Shown: positions 47,253-55,929 of the stretch, in pieces | How the letters are laid out: each line of letters starts with the position of its first letter | Position numbering within the stretch: the stretch's first letter is position 1 | Source of the DNA: Streptomyces sp. NBC_01707 | GTDB taxonomy: Bacteria; Actinomycetota; Actinomycetes; Streptomycetales; Streptomycetaceae | DNA length: 64,000 nt | Reading direction: 5' to 3' | NCBI RefSeq assembly: GCF_041438805.1 | Contig: NZ_CP109190.1 | Coordinates: forward strand, 4,030,001 to 4,094,000 | Notes under the pieces: model-generated | Databases searched by the model: none | The model's input: the letters and a program-made list of their open reading frames with translations, nothing else | Told to the model about the DNA's origin: nothing | Translations under genes and position numbers: made by a program

Positions 47253-48151
47253 GCGCCACCCGTGCACCCGGCGCCGTCCCGACGGCGCCGTCGACGGAGC
47301 CGATCAGGCCCCCGGGAGTGAAGAGGACCCGGAAGCCGAAGCGGCTGCTGATCTACGTCCTGCTCGCGGTCGGTCTGTTGATCATGTCCGCACCGTTCCT
47401 CTGGATGGCGCTCTCGGCCTTCAAGACGTCGAGCGAACTGTCGGCCAGCCCACCCGTGTGGATCCCCACCGAGTGGACCCTGGACAACTTCCGGGAGCTG
47501 CTCGACAAGCTCGATCTGCCGCTGTACTTCATGAACTCCGTCATCGTGGCGGTGCTGGTCACCGTCTCGAACCTGGTGTTCTGCTCGATGCTCGGCTACG
47601 CCCTGGCCAAGCTGAACTTCGTCGGCCGCAACAAGATCTTCGGGCTGGTCCTGGGCGCCCTGATGGTGCCCGGCAACCTGATGCTGCTGCCGCTCTTCGT
47701 GCTGATGAGCAGGCTCCAACTGATCGACAGCTACGCGGGACTTGTGCTGCCCTTCGCCGCGGGAGCCTTCGGTGTCTTCCTGATGCGGCAGTTCATGCAG
47801 TCGATCCCGGACGAGCTGCTGGAAGCGGCCCGGATGGACGGCGCCGGCGAGTGGTACATCTTCTGGCGGATCGTGATGCCACTGGTGAAGCCCGCCCTCG
47901 CAACGCTCTCGATCTTCACCTTCCTCGGTTCCTGGAACAACTTCGTCTGGCCGCTGATCGCGACCAACGACCCGGACAAATACACCCTTCCGGTCGCGCT
48001 CGCGACGTTCGCCACGGACCCCAACAAGGCCGGTGGCTCCAACGGCATGCTGATGGCCGGAGCGTTCCTGGTCGTGCTGCCGGTGCTGATCCTGTTCATC
48101 GCACTGCAGCGGCACTTCACCCAGGGCATCGCCACGGCGGGCATGAAGTAG
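47249..48151 (+). CDS. Sugar ABC transporter permease (MalG type)
   Basis: The 300-aa permease has six spans, the first being LIYVLLAVGLLIMSAPFLWMAL. The EAA loop is LLEAARMDGAGEWYIFWRIVMPLVKPAL, and the typical GSWNNFVWPLIATNDPDKYTLPVAL follows. The start is fixed by the ATGA overlap at 47249-47252. No ATPase gene follows; in streptomycetes such importers share the general ATPase MsiK encoded elsewhere. Confidence 0.93.
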   Translation: MSATRAPGAVPTAPSTEPIRPPGVKRTRKPKRLLIYVLLAVGLLIMSAPFLWMALSAFKTSSELSASPPVWIPTEWTLDNFRELLDKLDLPLYFMNSVIVAVLVTVSNLVFCSMLGYALAKLNFVGRNKIFGLVLGALMVPGNLMLLPLFVLMSRLQLIDSYAGLVLPFAAGAFGVFLMRQFMQSIPDELLEAARMDGAGEWYIFWRIVMPLVKPALATLSIFTFLGSWNNFVWPLIATNDPDKYTLPVALATFATDPNKAGGSNGMLMAGAFLVVLPVLILFIALQRHFTQGIATAGMK

Positions 48152-48232
48152 CCCGCCCCACCGACTCGTACCAGGCCGCACCCCGTACCCCCGACGGCCG
48201 CCCCCCTTCACGCACCAGAAAGACATCTTGCG

Positions 48233-49435
48233 ATGACTCACACCCAGGTCCCGTTCCCCGAAGGCTTCCTGTGGGGTGCCTCCACGGCCGCCCACCAGAT
48301 CGAGGGCAACAACACCAACAGCGACTGGTGGGTGAAGGAGCACGCCGCGGGCACCCACATCCAGGAGCCCAGCCTGGACGCCTGCGACAGCTACCACCGC
48401 TGGCACGAGGACATGGACGTGCTCGCCGGACTGGGCTTCACCGACTACCGGTTCTCCATCGAGTGGGCGCGCATCGAGCCGGCCGAGGGCCGGTTCTCCC
48501 GGGCCGAGCTCGCCCACTACCGCCGCATGGTCGAAGGCGCCGTTTCGCGCGGCCTGCGTCCGATGATCACGCTGCACCACTTCACCGTGCCGCAGTGGTT
48601 CGAGGCGCGCGGCGGCTGGACCGCCGAAGGTGCCACCGAGCTCTTCGCCCGGTACGTCGCCGCCTGCGCACCGGTGATCGGCCAGGACGTCAGCCACGTC
48701 TGCACCATCAACGAGCCCAACATGATCGCCGTGATGGCCGGCCAGGCCAAGCGTGGCGACAACAGCTTCCCGCCGGCGGGTCTGCCGACTCCGGACGACG
48801 AGACCACCCAGGCCGTCATCGCCGCCCACCACGCGGCCGTCAAGGAGGTCAGGGCGATCAACGCCGGCATCCAGGTCGGCTGGACCATCGCCAACCAGGT
48901 CTACCAGGCCCTGCCCGGCGCCGAGGACGTCACCACCGCGTACCGCCACCCGCGCGAGGACGTCTTCATCGAGGCATCCCGCGGCGACGACTGGATCGGC
49001 GTCCAGTCCTACACCCGTACCAAGATCGGAGCCGACGGCCCGATCCCGGCGGCCGACGGCGTCGAGCGCACCCTTACGCAGTGGGAGTACTACCCGTCCG
49101 CGGTGGGCTACGCGCTGCGCCACACCGCCGAGGTCGTCGGCGGCGACGTACCGCTGATCGTGACCGAGAACGGCATCGCGACCGATGACGACAGCCGTCG
49201 CATCGACTACTACACCGGGGCGCTGAACGAGGTCGCCGCCGCGCTGCAGGACGGCCTCAACATCCAGGGCTACCTGGCGTGGAGCGCTCTCGACAACTAC
49301 GAGTGGGGCTCCTACAAGCCCACCTTCGGCCTGATCGGCTGGGACCCGGAGACCTTCGAGCGCCTGCCGAAGCCGTCCGCCGTCTGGCTGGGCGAGATGG
49401 GCCGCACCCGCACACTGCCGCGCATCGCCGACTGA
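48233..49435 (+). CDS. GH1 beta-glucosidase
   Basis: This 400-aa cytoplasmic enzyme is somewhat shorter than the usual 440-480. It has the N-terminal signature FPEGFLWGASTAAHQIEG, acid/base Glu161 in TINEPN and nucleophile Glu312 in IVTENG. The late YLAWSALDNYEWGSYKPTFGLIGWD lines the glycone site. It hydrolyses beta-linked oligosaccharides after uptake. The gene lies 81 bases after the second permease gene and is probably part of the importer operon, as in the cebEFG-bglC arrangement, though the operators here differ from the CebR box. Confidence 0.93.
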   Translation: MTHTQVPFPEGFLWGASTAAHQIEGNNTNSDWWVKEHAAGTHIQEPSLDACDSYHRWHEDMDVLAGLGFTDYRFSIEWARIEPAEGRFSRAELAHYRRMVEGAVSRGLRPMITLHHFTVPQWFEARGGWTAEGATELFARYVAACAPVIGQDVSHVCTINEPNMIAVMAGQAKRGDNSFPPAGLPTPDDETTQAVIAAHHAAVKEVRAINAGIQVGWTIANQVYQALPGAEDVTTAYRHPREDVFIEASRGDDWIGVQSYTRTKIGADGPIPAADGVERTLTQWEYYPSAVGYALRHTAEVVGGDVPLIVTENGIATDDDSRRIDYYTGALNEVAAALQDGLNIQGYLAWSALDNYEWGSYKPTFGLIGWDPETFERLPKPSAVWLGEMGRTRTLPRIAD

Positions 49436-49684
49436 CGGCACCCCACAGACCGGGAGCCACCTGACGGCCCCGTTCAGCACAGGAGCCGACGGAACCTGAC
49501 GGCCGCCGGTCCCCGTGCTGCTCCGTTCAGCGCGGCCGAAGCCCCACGGCCTCGGCCGCGCCGACGGCCATACCCCACAACGGCGCCACCGCCGCAGCCA
49601 TACCCGCGGCGGTCTCTCCACTGCCGCGTCGAGCACGCCACGAAATTCCCCCTTCCCCCTTCTGCCACTGGGAGCTGGATCTTC

Positions 49685-51220
49685 ATGGACCGTCGCACAT
49701 TCATCACCGCCACAGGGACCGGGGCTGCCGCCCTGTCGCTGGGGGCCATATCCGCGTCCTCCGCGAGCGCCGCGCAGTCTGCGGCGTCCCCGGCCACCGT
49801 GCCGGCCGCTCGTTCCGTTCGATCCGCGCATGCCGCGCAACCTGTTCATGCCCTTGATACACCGCTGCTGCTGCGCTGGTTCCGGGATACGTATCACTCG
49901 ATCGAGGCCATGACGACCGACCTCGGTCTGGCCACGGACAAGATCGACGTCAGCAGCTCCGGCGACCCCGTCCAGTCCCGCCAGACGTCGCCCACCAATA
50001 TCGGCTGCGGCCTCTGGTCGACCGTCGCCGCGGCCGGTCTCGGCGTGATCGGCGAAGCCACGATGCACCGCAGGCTGGAGCGCACCGTCCGGACCGTGGA
50101 GAAGCTGGAGCGCCACCACGGCTTCTGGCTCAACTGGTACGACGCGCACGACGGTTCGGTGCTGACCGAGTGGCCCGGCACCGGGGACCCGGTCCGTCCG
50201 TTCCTCTCCTCCGTCGACAACGCCTGGCTGATCACCGGCCTGCGCATCGCCGCCGACGCCTCACCCGCACTGCGCCCCCGCGTCGCCAGGATGCTGGCGA
50301 CCGCCGACTGGTCGTACTACTACACGCCGTACGACCCGGCCGACCCGGTCGCCGGCCCCGGCCAGCTGCGCGGCGGCTTCTGGCCCGACACCGAGGAGCC
50401 CACCGGGCACCACTACGGCGCGCTCAACACCGAGCCCCGCATGGCCAGTTATCTGGGCATCGCGGACGGCTCGCTGCCCGCCGACCACTACTGGCACCTG
50501 CTGCGCACGATGGTTCCCGAGAACGAGCAGGAACAGCATCCGCAGGGTTCGTACGTCGACATGGACGGTATCCGGGTGTGGCAGGGCCACTACACGCACC
50601 GCGGCCGGAAGATCGTGCCCAGCTGGGGCGGCTCGATGTTCGAGGCGCTGATGGTGCCGCTGTTCGTGCCGGAGGCGGAGTGGTCACCGCAGTCCTGGGG
50701 TCTCACCCACCAGCGTTACGTCCGCAGCCAGATCGAACACGGTATGGAGGAGGCGGAGTACGGGTACTGGGGCTTCTCCCCCGCCAACATTCCCGAGGGC
50801 GGGTACCAGGAGTACGGTGTCGACGCCATCGGCATGCAGGTCGACGGCTATGCCTCCAACACCGATCGCACGTACACCACGGACGGCGCTCCGCTGCCGC
50901 CCGCGTCAGCCTTCACCAACGGTGTGGTCACCCCGCATGCGTCGTTCCTCGCCCTGCCGTACGCACCGGGCGAGGCGGTCGCCAACCTACGGGCGCTCGA
51001 CCGCGACTTCGGGGCCTACCACGAGGGCCTCGGCTTCCGGGACTCCGTCAATGTCCGCACCGGACGGGTCAGTGACTTCATGCTCGCCCTCGACCAGGGC
51101 ATGATCGCCGCGGCACTGGCCCAGGCGATCCGCCCGGGGCTGCTCCAACGGCCTTTCCGGACGGGCGGTTTCCGGTCGAACGTGCGTCCGCTGCTCGCCA
51201 AGGAGCAGTTCTCCATCTGA
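49685..51220 (+). CDS. Tat-exported glucoamylase-domain (PF10091/GH144-like) glycoside hydrolase
   Basis: This 511-aa protein starts MDRRTFITATGTGAAALSLG with a twin-arginine signal and an Ala-Ser cleavage region. The mature part is an (alpha/alpha) barrel with the motifs SSVDNAWLITGLR, RMASYLGIADGSLPADHYWHLLRT, VPSWGGSMFEALMVPLFVPE and YGYWGFSPANIPEGGYQEYGVDAIGM of the Glycoamylase/DUF3131 family. That family includes endo-beta-1,2-glucanases (GH144). Export would let it cut a polysaccharide outside the cell into pieces for the importer. The 250 bases before it hold no clear promoter. Confidence 0.82.
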   Translation: MDRRTFITATGTGAAALSLGAISASSASAAQSAASPATVPAARSVRSAHAAQPVHALDTPLLLRWFRDTYHSIEAMTTDLGLATDKIDVSSSGDPVQSRQTSPTNIGCGLWSTVAAAGLGVIGEATMHRRLERTVRTVEKLERHHGFWLNWYDAHDGSVLTEWPGTGDPVRPFLSSVDNAWLITGLRIAADASPALRPRVARMLATADWSYYYTPYDPADPVAGPGQLRGGFWPDTEEPTGHHYGALNTEPRMASYLGIADGSLPADHYWHLLRTMVPENEQEQHPQGSYVDMDGIRVWQGHYTHRGRKIVPSWGGSMFEALMVPLFVPEAEWSPQSWGLTHQRYVRSQIEHGMEEAEYGYWGFSPANIPEGGYQEYGVDAIGMQVDGYASNTDRTYTTDGAPLPPASAFTNGVVTPHASFLALPYAPGEAVANLRALDRDFGAYHEGLGFRDSVNVRTGRVSDFMLALDQGMIAAALAQAIRPGLLQRPFRTGGFRSNVRPLLAKEQFSI

Positions 51221-51254
51221 CCCGCGGCGGCGTGAGGCAAAGGCCGTTCCGGGG

Positions 51255-52313
51255 TCAGTTCCATCCCTCCCGGTACGCCGCCCAGTCGCCGTCCCGCGCC
51301 GCGAAGTCGACATAGAGCGCGACTCCGAACCGTTCCCGGCCGCGGTCCGTGCGCGCCAGACCCAGTCTGGTGCCGCGGACCGCGGCCGGAACCGTCTCCG
51401 CCGCCTCATGGTGGCCGAGGTCGTCCTCGTGGAAGAAGGGCAGTCCCATCAGGAGATCGGTTCCCGGGGGCGTCACCTCCAGGGCGAGCGCGGTCTGCTC
51501 GGCGACGTAACCGCCGTACATGCCCTCCAGCGGCATCCAGGTGTCGTACGACATGACGGCGATCTGGTCGACGCGCCGCGCCACCTGCCCGAAGAACCTC
51601 TGCGACCACCACTTGGGACTGCCGCTGAGCGTGCCCACGACACTGTGCGCGGCGGGCAGCGGGTCGATCTGGTGAGCGGCGACGGAGAGCGTGGCCCTGC
51701 GGGCCTTCGTAAGGACGTGCAGGTCGTCGAGGAGCGAGAGGTAGTACCGGTCGCCGGAGTGCAGAGGTTCGAGGTCGAAGTGGACACCGTCGAAACCGGC
51801 ATCGAGGATCTGCCGCGCGGACCCGACCACGGCTGCGCGGGACGCGCCCCGTTCAAGGCGCAGACCGGCGGGTCCCTCCGTGGCGAGCACGTCCCCGAGC
51901 CAGGCCTGCACCCGGATGCCGGGCAGGGTGCGATGCACGGCATCGAGCAGCCACCGGGCCTTCGGATAGCCGGTCACGGGCAGTGTGCCGTTGTGTTCCA
52001 GAGGTCCTGCATGGACGTACAGGTCCTTGATCCCCGTCCCGCGGATCCGCTCGGCGAACGCGTCCAGGTCCCTGTCGTTCTTGCGTCCGTCGACCCAGGC
52101 GTGCCCGAGCCAGATTGCATCACGGCCACGGGTACGGGTGTCGTCGCCCGGGTCTCCGGAGTAGTTGAGCCGCAGGACGACACCCGCGGTGAGCAGCGGA
52201 ACCACGATCACCAGGACGAGTCCCAGCGCGATCCGCCGCGGCCAGGTACGCCACCACTGACTCCAGCGGAACCGGGCCACCCAGTTCCGCACGGCGCCGG
52301 CCTTGCCCTTCAT
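51255..52313 (-). CDS. Membrane-anchored GH18-like (TIM-barrel) protein
   Basis: The product is about 352 aa. A basic, Trp-rich cytosolic end precedes one transmembrane helix (IALGLVLVIVVPLLTAGVVL, about 29-48), and the domain outside begins with WLGHAWVDGRKNDRDLDAFAERI. The motif FDGVHFDLEPL (Glu182) resembles the GH18 DxxDxDxE active site with His in one position. Further GH18-like strands are QIAVMSYDTWMPL and LLMGLPFF. It may be a carbohydrate-binding or hydrolytic wall protein. The GTG at 52325 is an alternative start. It is convergent with the glucoamylase-domain gene. Confidence 0.72.
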   Translation of the reverse strand: MKGKAGAVRNWVARFRWSQWWRTWPRRIALGLVLVIVVPLLTAGVVLRLNYSGDPGDDTRTRGRDAIWLGHAWVDGRKNDRDLDAFAERIRGTGIKDLYVHAGPLEHNGTLPVTGYPKARWLLDAVHRTLPGIRVQAWLGDVLATEGPAGLRLERGASRAAVVGSARQILDAGFDGVHFDLEPLHSGDRYYLSLLDDLHVLTKARRATLSVAAHQIDPLPAAHSVVGTLSGSPKWWSQRFFGQVARRVDQIAVMSYDTWMPLEGMYGGYVAEQTALALEVTPPGTDLLMGLPFFHEDDLGHHEAAETVPAAVRGTRLGLARTDRGRERFGVALYVDFAARDGDWAAYREGWN

Positions 52314-52396
52314 ATGCGAACGCACTCCGCTCACCCCCTGATCGTCGGTGTGCCGTGGCAGTATGACCGGCATGATGTCCCACCGCCGAAAGGCCG

Positions 52397-52876
52397 ATGC
52401 CGCGTAGGCGGCCCGGCGCGCTGCGCGCCGCCGAGCGAAGGACGCCGGGATGGCTGTCCGAGCCGGGCAGAATCCATCGGCTCTCCCTCGCCACCAGCGC
52501 AGCGATCCGTCGCGTGGAGTGTGAGAGCGATCTGTACGAGATCTTCCCGGGAGTCACAGAAGCGGCCCTGGCACGCTGCTGCTCCTTCTTCCGCCTCCCC
52601 GGACGCACGCTGTATCCCGGCCTCGCCGACTGCCCCTGCCGCGGCTGCTCGCTGGACGACGTGACCCATGCCCGGGATGTGCTGGGCGACATCCTGGCCG
52701 CGCTTGCACCACGGCCGCAGGCCGAGCTGGGGCGCCGCATCGCCCGGATCGATGCGCAGCTGCTGCGCCGGACCCTGCCCGATCCGCGCGCGGCCGGCGA
52801 TCCGTGGCGGCGCGAGGTGTGGTGGCGGATGCGTCTGTACGACGGGGTCGTCGATCCCCCACGGCGGCTGCCGTAG
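52397..52876 (+). CDS. Hypothetical Cys-motif protein, 159 aa
   Basis: The protein has a basic N-terminus, a central stretch DLYEIFPGVTEAALARCCSFFRLPGRTLYPGLADCPCRGCS, then a helical region and DPWRREVWWRMRLYDGVVDPP at the end. The CPCRGC motif with the preceding CC could bind metal or form disulfides. No signal peptide or known domain is recognised. GAAAGG precedes the ATG. It sits between a GH18-like gene and the TPM-domain gene without clear linkage. Confidence 0.6.
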   Translation: MPRRRPGALRAAERRTPGWLSEPGRIHRLSLATSAAIRRVECESDLYEIFPGVTEAALARCCSFFRLPGRTLYPGLADCPCRGCSLDDVTHARDVLGDILAALAPRPQAELGRRIARIDAQLLRRTLPDPRAAGDPWRREVWWRMRLYDGVVDPPRRLP

Positions 52877-52963
52877 GACCCACGGCGGCGTCGGCCGCCT
52901 CACGGTTCCCCGGGGGGCGCCGGGTCGCGGGTGACTGAGGGTGGACATAGCCTCACAGATGTG

Positions 52964-55093
52964 ATGCAGCTCGTGAGCCGTACCCGGATTCTCATACCGG
53001 GCCGGGCCCTCGTCACCCTGCTGGTGGCGGTGTGCTGGCTGGCCCTTGCCGCTGTGCCGGCCGCTCGCGCCGACGCCCCCGTCACGTTGTCCCGGGACGG
53101 GCAGATCACCGACAAGGTGGGTGCGCTCGGCGACCGCCGGGGCCAGGTGGTCGCCGCACTCGACCGTCTCTATGCAGACCGGCGCATCCAGCTCTTCGTC
53201 GTCTATGTACGGGACTTCTCCGGCCGTTCCGCGCAGAACTGGGCCGATGAGACGGCCGACAAGAACGGTCTGGGTCTCGACGACGTGCTGCTCGCCGTGG
53301 CCACGCACGACCGGCGGTACGCGTACACCGTGGACCCGGGCTCCCGCCTCACCGACTCCCAGCTGCGGGACGTGGCGAGCACGGCCATCGAGCCGGCCCT
53401 CAAGCAGAACGACTGGGCGGGCGCCGCGATCGGGGCGGCCAAGGGCTACGCCGCCGTGGTGGCCGGGAAACCTGTGCCCACCCCTGCCGTCACACCCGGC
53501 ATCGACGATCCCGGAACGGGCAGTTCCGGCGGGACGAGCACCGGGGACCTGATCCTTCCCGTGGTCCTGGTCGGCGGGGCGGGAGCGGTCGCCGCCTATG
53601 CGTACACCCGCCGGAAACGACGCACCACGACCCGCACCACACCCGGGGCGACCGGCTGGGGACACGGCGCCGCGCCGTCGGGCGGATCCCCCTCGCCGCC
53701 GACTCCGCTGCCGGACCTCGATGCCTACGCCAAACAGGCGCTGGTGGAGACGGATGACGCCGTCCGCACCAGCGAGGAGGAACTCGGATTCGCCACCGCG
53801 CAGTTCGGGGACGAGGCCGCCGCCCCGTTCACCGAGGCCGTCACGTTCGCGAAAGGCGAGCTGACGGCCGCGTTCCGGTTGCGTCAGCAGCTGGACGATG
53901 CATTCCCGGAGGACGATGCGACGCGTCGCCGGATGCTGAACGAGATCATCAACCGCTGCACGGGGGCAAATGCACGTCTCGATGCCGTATCCGAGGACTT
54001 CGACCGGCTGCGCGCGCTGGAACGCAACGCTCCACAGGCGCTTGCCACAGCCGAGACCGCGTTCCGTGCGCTCGCGGGCCGGGTCTCGGCGGCCCAGACC
54101 TCCCTCACCTCGATGCGCGGGCGGTACGCGGATTCGGCCTCCTCCTCCGTCGCGGGCGACATCGAACAGGCGAAGGACCGACTCGTCTTCACGACCTCCA
54201 GCCTCAACCAGGCGAGGCAGGCGGTGGACGGGGGGAACAACGCGGCGGCGGCGGTGTACGTCCGGGCGGCCGAGGGCGCGGTCGACCAGGCGACCACGCT
54301 CGTCGACGCCGTGGACCGGCGCGCCCGGGAACTCGCGGAGGCGGCGGCCGAACTGCCGGCCGCGCTCACCGAGACGGAGACCGATCTGGCCGATGCGGGC
54401 GGGCTGCTGGAAGGCACCTCGGAGGGGGTGTCGACCGCGGACCTGCGGGGGCGGATCGCCCGCGCACAGTCGGTACTGAGCGATGTGAACAGGGAGCTGC
54501 AGGCCGGCCGCTACGACCCGATCGATGCGCTGCGCAGGGTGGAGGAGGCCGATGCCGCGCTGGACGAGGCGCTGGCCGGGGCCCGCGAACGGGAGCAGGG
54601 TGACCGTCGGGCCCGGGCCCTGTTCGACCAGGCGATGCTCACCTCGCGCTCGGCGATCGCTGCAGCTGCGGACTACATCACGACGAATCGGGGGGCTGTC
54701 GGCAGCCAGGCCCGGACCCGGCTCGCGGAGGCCCAGCGCCGGCTGGAGCAGGCCAGGGAGCTGTCCGGCACGGACGATCCACAGGGTGCGCTGGCCGAGG
54801 CTCATCAGGCCGACTCGCTGGCCGGACAGGCGCGGAGCCTGGCCGAAGAGGATGTGCGGGCGTACGGGAACCCGAACGGCCCGGGCGGTGTACAAGGAGG
54901 GGGCGGCGGGGTCGGCGGCGCGGTTCTCGGCGGGATCATCCTCGGCGGACTCCTGGGCGGCGGGGGCGGCAGGGGTTACGGAGGAGGGTTCGGCGGCGGA
55001 TTCGGCGGAGGCGGATTCGGGGGAGGCGGTGGCCCCGGCAGCTTCGGCGGCGGGGGCACTCGCGGCCGACGGGGCGGCGGCGGCCGCTTCTGA
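52964..55093 (+). CDS. TPM-domain membrane protein with coiled-coil region and Gly-rich tail
   Basis: The product is about 709 aa. The signal peptide is LVTLLVAVCWLALAAVPAARADA, followed by an extracellular TPM (YgcG-like) domain (about 35-175), one span (LILPVVLVGGAGAVAAYAY) and a basic stop-transfer RRKRR. A long Ala/Arg/Glu-rich helical coiled-coil region (about 235-640) and a tail of Gly/Phe/Arg repeats follow. The coiled coil is likely cytosolic. A GTG at 52931 would add 11 residues. The gene is followed 78 bases later by pspA, so the pair may sense or repair membrane stress together. Confidence 0.85.
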   Translation: MQLVSRTRILIPGRALVTLLVAVCWLALAAVPAARADAPVTLSRDGQITDKVGALGDRRGQVVAALDRLYADRRIQLFVVYVRDFSGRSAQNWADETADKNGLGLDDVLLAVATHDRRYAYTVDPGSRLTDSQLRDVASTAIEPALKQNDWAGAAIGAAKGYAAVVAGKPVPTPAVTPGIDDPGTGSSGGTSTGDLILPVVLVGGAGAVAAYAYTRRKRRTTTRTTPGATGWGHGAAPSGGSPSPPTPLPDLDAYAKQALVETDDAVRTSEEELGFATAQFGDEAAAPFTEAVTFAKGELTAAFRLRQQLDDAFPEDDATRRRMLNEIINRCTGANARLDAVSEDFDRLRALERNAPQALATAETAFRALAGRVSAAQTSLTSMRGRYADSASSSVAGDIEQAKDRLVFTTSSLNQARQAVDGGNNAAAAVYVRAAEGAVDQATTLVDAVDRRARELAEAAAELPAALTETETDLADAGGLLEGTSEGVSTADLRGRIARAQSVLSDVNRELQAGRYDPIDALRRVEEADAALDEALAGAREREQGDRRARALFDQAMLTSRSAIAAAADYITTNRGAVGSQARTRLAEAQRRLEQARELSGTDDPQGALAEAHQADSLAGQARSLAEEDVRAYGNPNGPGGVQGGGGGVGGAVLGGIILGGLLGGGGGRGYGGGFGGGFGGGGFGGGGGPGSFGGGGTRGRRGGGGRF

Positions 55094-55171
55094 ACCATCG
55101 GCAGAGCATGCACGGGGAGGGAGCCCACGGTCCGTACCGCGTTCGTAGTGTCCATACAAAGGAGAGGTGCC

Positions 55172-55885
55172 ATGACCAAGCAGACCATCCTCGGCCGCGT
55201 CACCCAGCTGGCGAAGGCCAATATCAACGCTCTGCTGGATCAGGCGGAGGACCCGCAGAAGATGCTGGACCAGCTGATCCGCGACTACACGGCGAACATC
55301 TCCGAGGCCGAGCAGGCGGTGGCGGCGACCATCGGCAATCTGCGGCTGATGGAACAGGACCACCGCGAGGATGTCGACGCGGCCAAGGAGTGGGGCGACA
55401 AGGCCCTCGCGGCCAGTCGCAAGGCGGACGAGCTACGAGCCGCCGGATCGGGGGCGGAGGCCGACAAGTTCGACAACCTGGCCAAGGTCGCCCTCGGCCG
55501 TCAGCTCCAGTCGGAGAAGGAGGCGAAGACCGCGGAGCCGACCATCGCGTCGCAGACGGTGGTGGTGGACAAGCTCAAGTCCGGCCTGGACCAGATGAAG
55601 TCGAAGCTGACGGAGCTGAAGTCCAAGCGGGACGAGCTGGTCGCCCGTGCCAAGTCGGCCCAGGCACAGAATCAGATGATGGACTCCGTCAAGAACATCA
55701 ATGTTCTCGACCCGACCAGTGAACTCGGCCGGTTCGAGGACAAGGTGCGGCGGGAGGAGGCGAAGGCGATGGGCAAGCAGGAACTCGCCGCGTCCTCCCT
55801 GGACGCCCAGTTCGAGCAGCTCGACAGCCTGGGCGACAGCGCGGAGGTCGAGGCCAGGCTCGCCGCCCTGAAAACCTCCTCATGA
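55172..55885 (+). CDS. pspA: PspA/IM30 (Vipp1)-family membrane-stress protein
   Basis: This 237-aa, almost wholly helical coiled-coil protein has the PspA landmarks LLDQAEDPQKMLDQLIRDY and LKSGLDQMKSKLTELKSKRDELVARAKSAQA. ESCRT-III-like PspA binds and stabilises damaged membrane. AAAGGAGAGG precedes ATG 55172; the upstream in-frame start at 55148 is not needed. It lies downstream of the TPM protein gene and is convergent with the SpoIIE-type phosphatase. Confidence 0.93.
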   Translation: MTKQTILGRVTQLAKANINALLDQAEDPQKMLDQLIRDYTANISEAEQAVAATIGNLRLMEQDHREDVDAAKEWGDKALAASRKADELRAAGSGAEADKFDNLAKVALGRQLQSEKEAKTAEPTIASQTVVVDKLKSGLDQMKSKLTELKSKRDELVARAKSAQAQNQMMDSVKNINVLDPTSELGRFEDKVRREEAKAMGKQELAASSLDAQFEQLDSLGDSAEVEARLAALKTSS

Positions 55886-55929
55886 CCACCGCACCGGAGC
55901 GCTCACCGCACTCGCACCACGTCCGGGTG

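Noticed and set aside
42568..48151. Identification of the LacI regulator and importer as CebR/CebEFG
   Set aside because: Gene order is similar, but the sites here (TGAATGCGCTTTCA type) are not the CebR box TGGGAGCGCTCCCA. The esterase and GH144-like neighbours also differ.
47162..50149. Open frame of 995 codons on the minus strand opposite a permease, GH1 and the glucoamylase-domain gene
   Set aside because: It lies fully antisense to three well-supported genes. Its composition (Arg, Gly, Val, His-rich, repeats of GDHH type) is that of a GC-rich antisense shadow, and no domain is seen.
52331..55363. Open frame of 1010 codons on the minus strand opposite the TPM gene
   Set aside because: Antisense to the TPM-domain gene; no start signal, no domain, and composition typical of a shadow frame.
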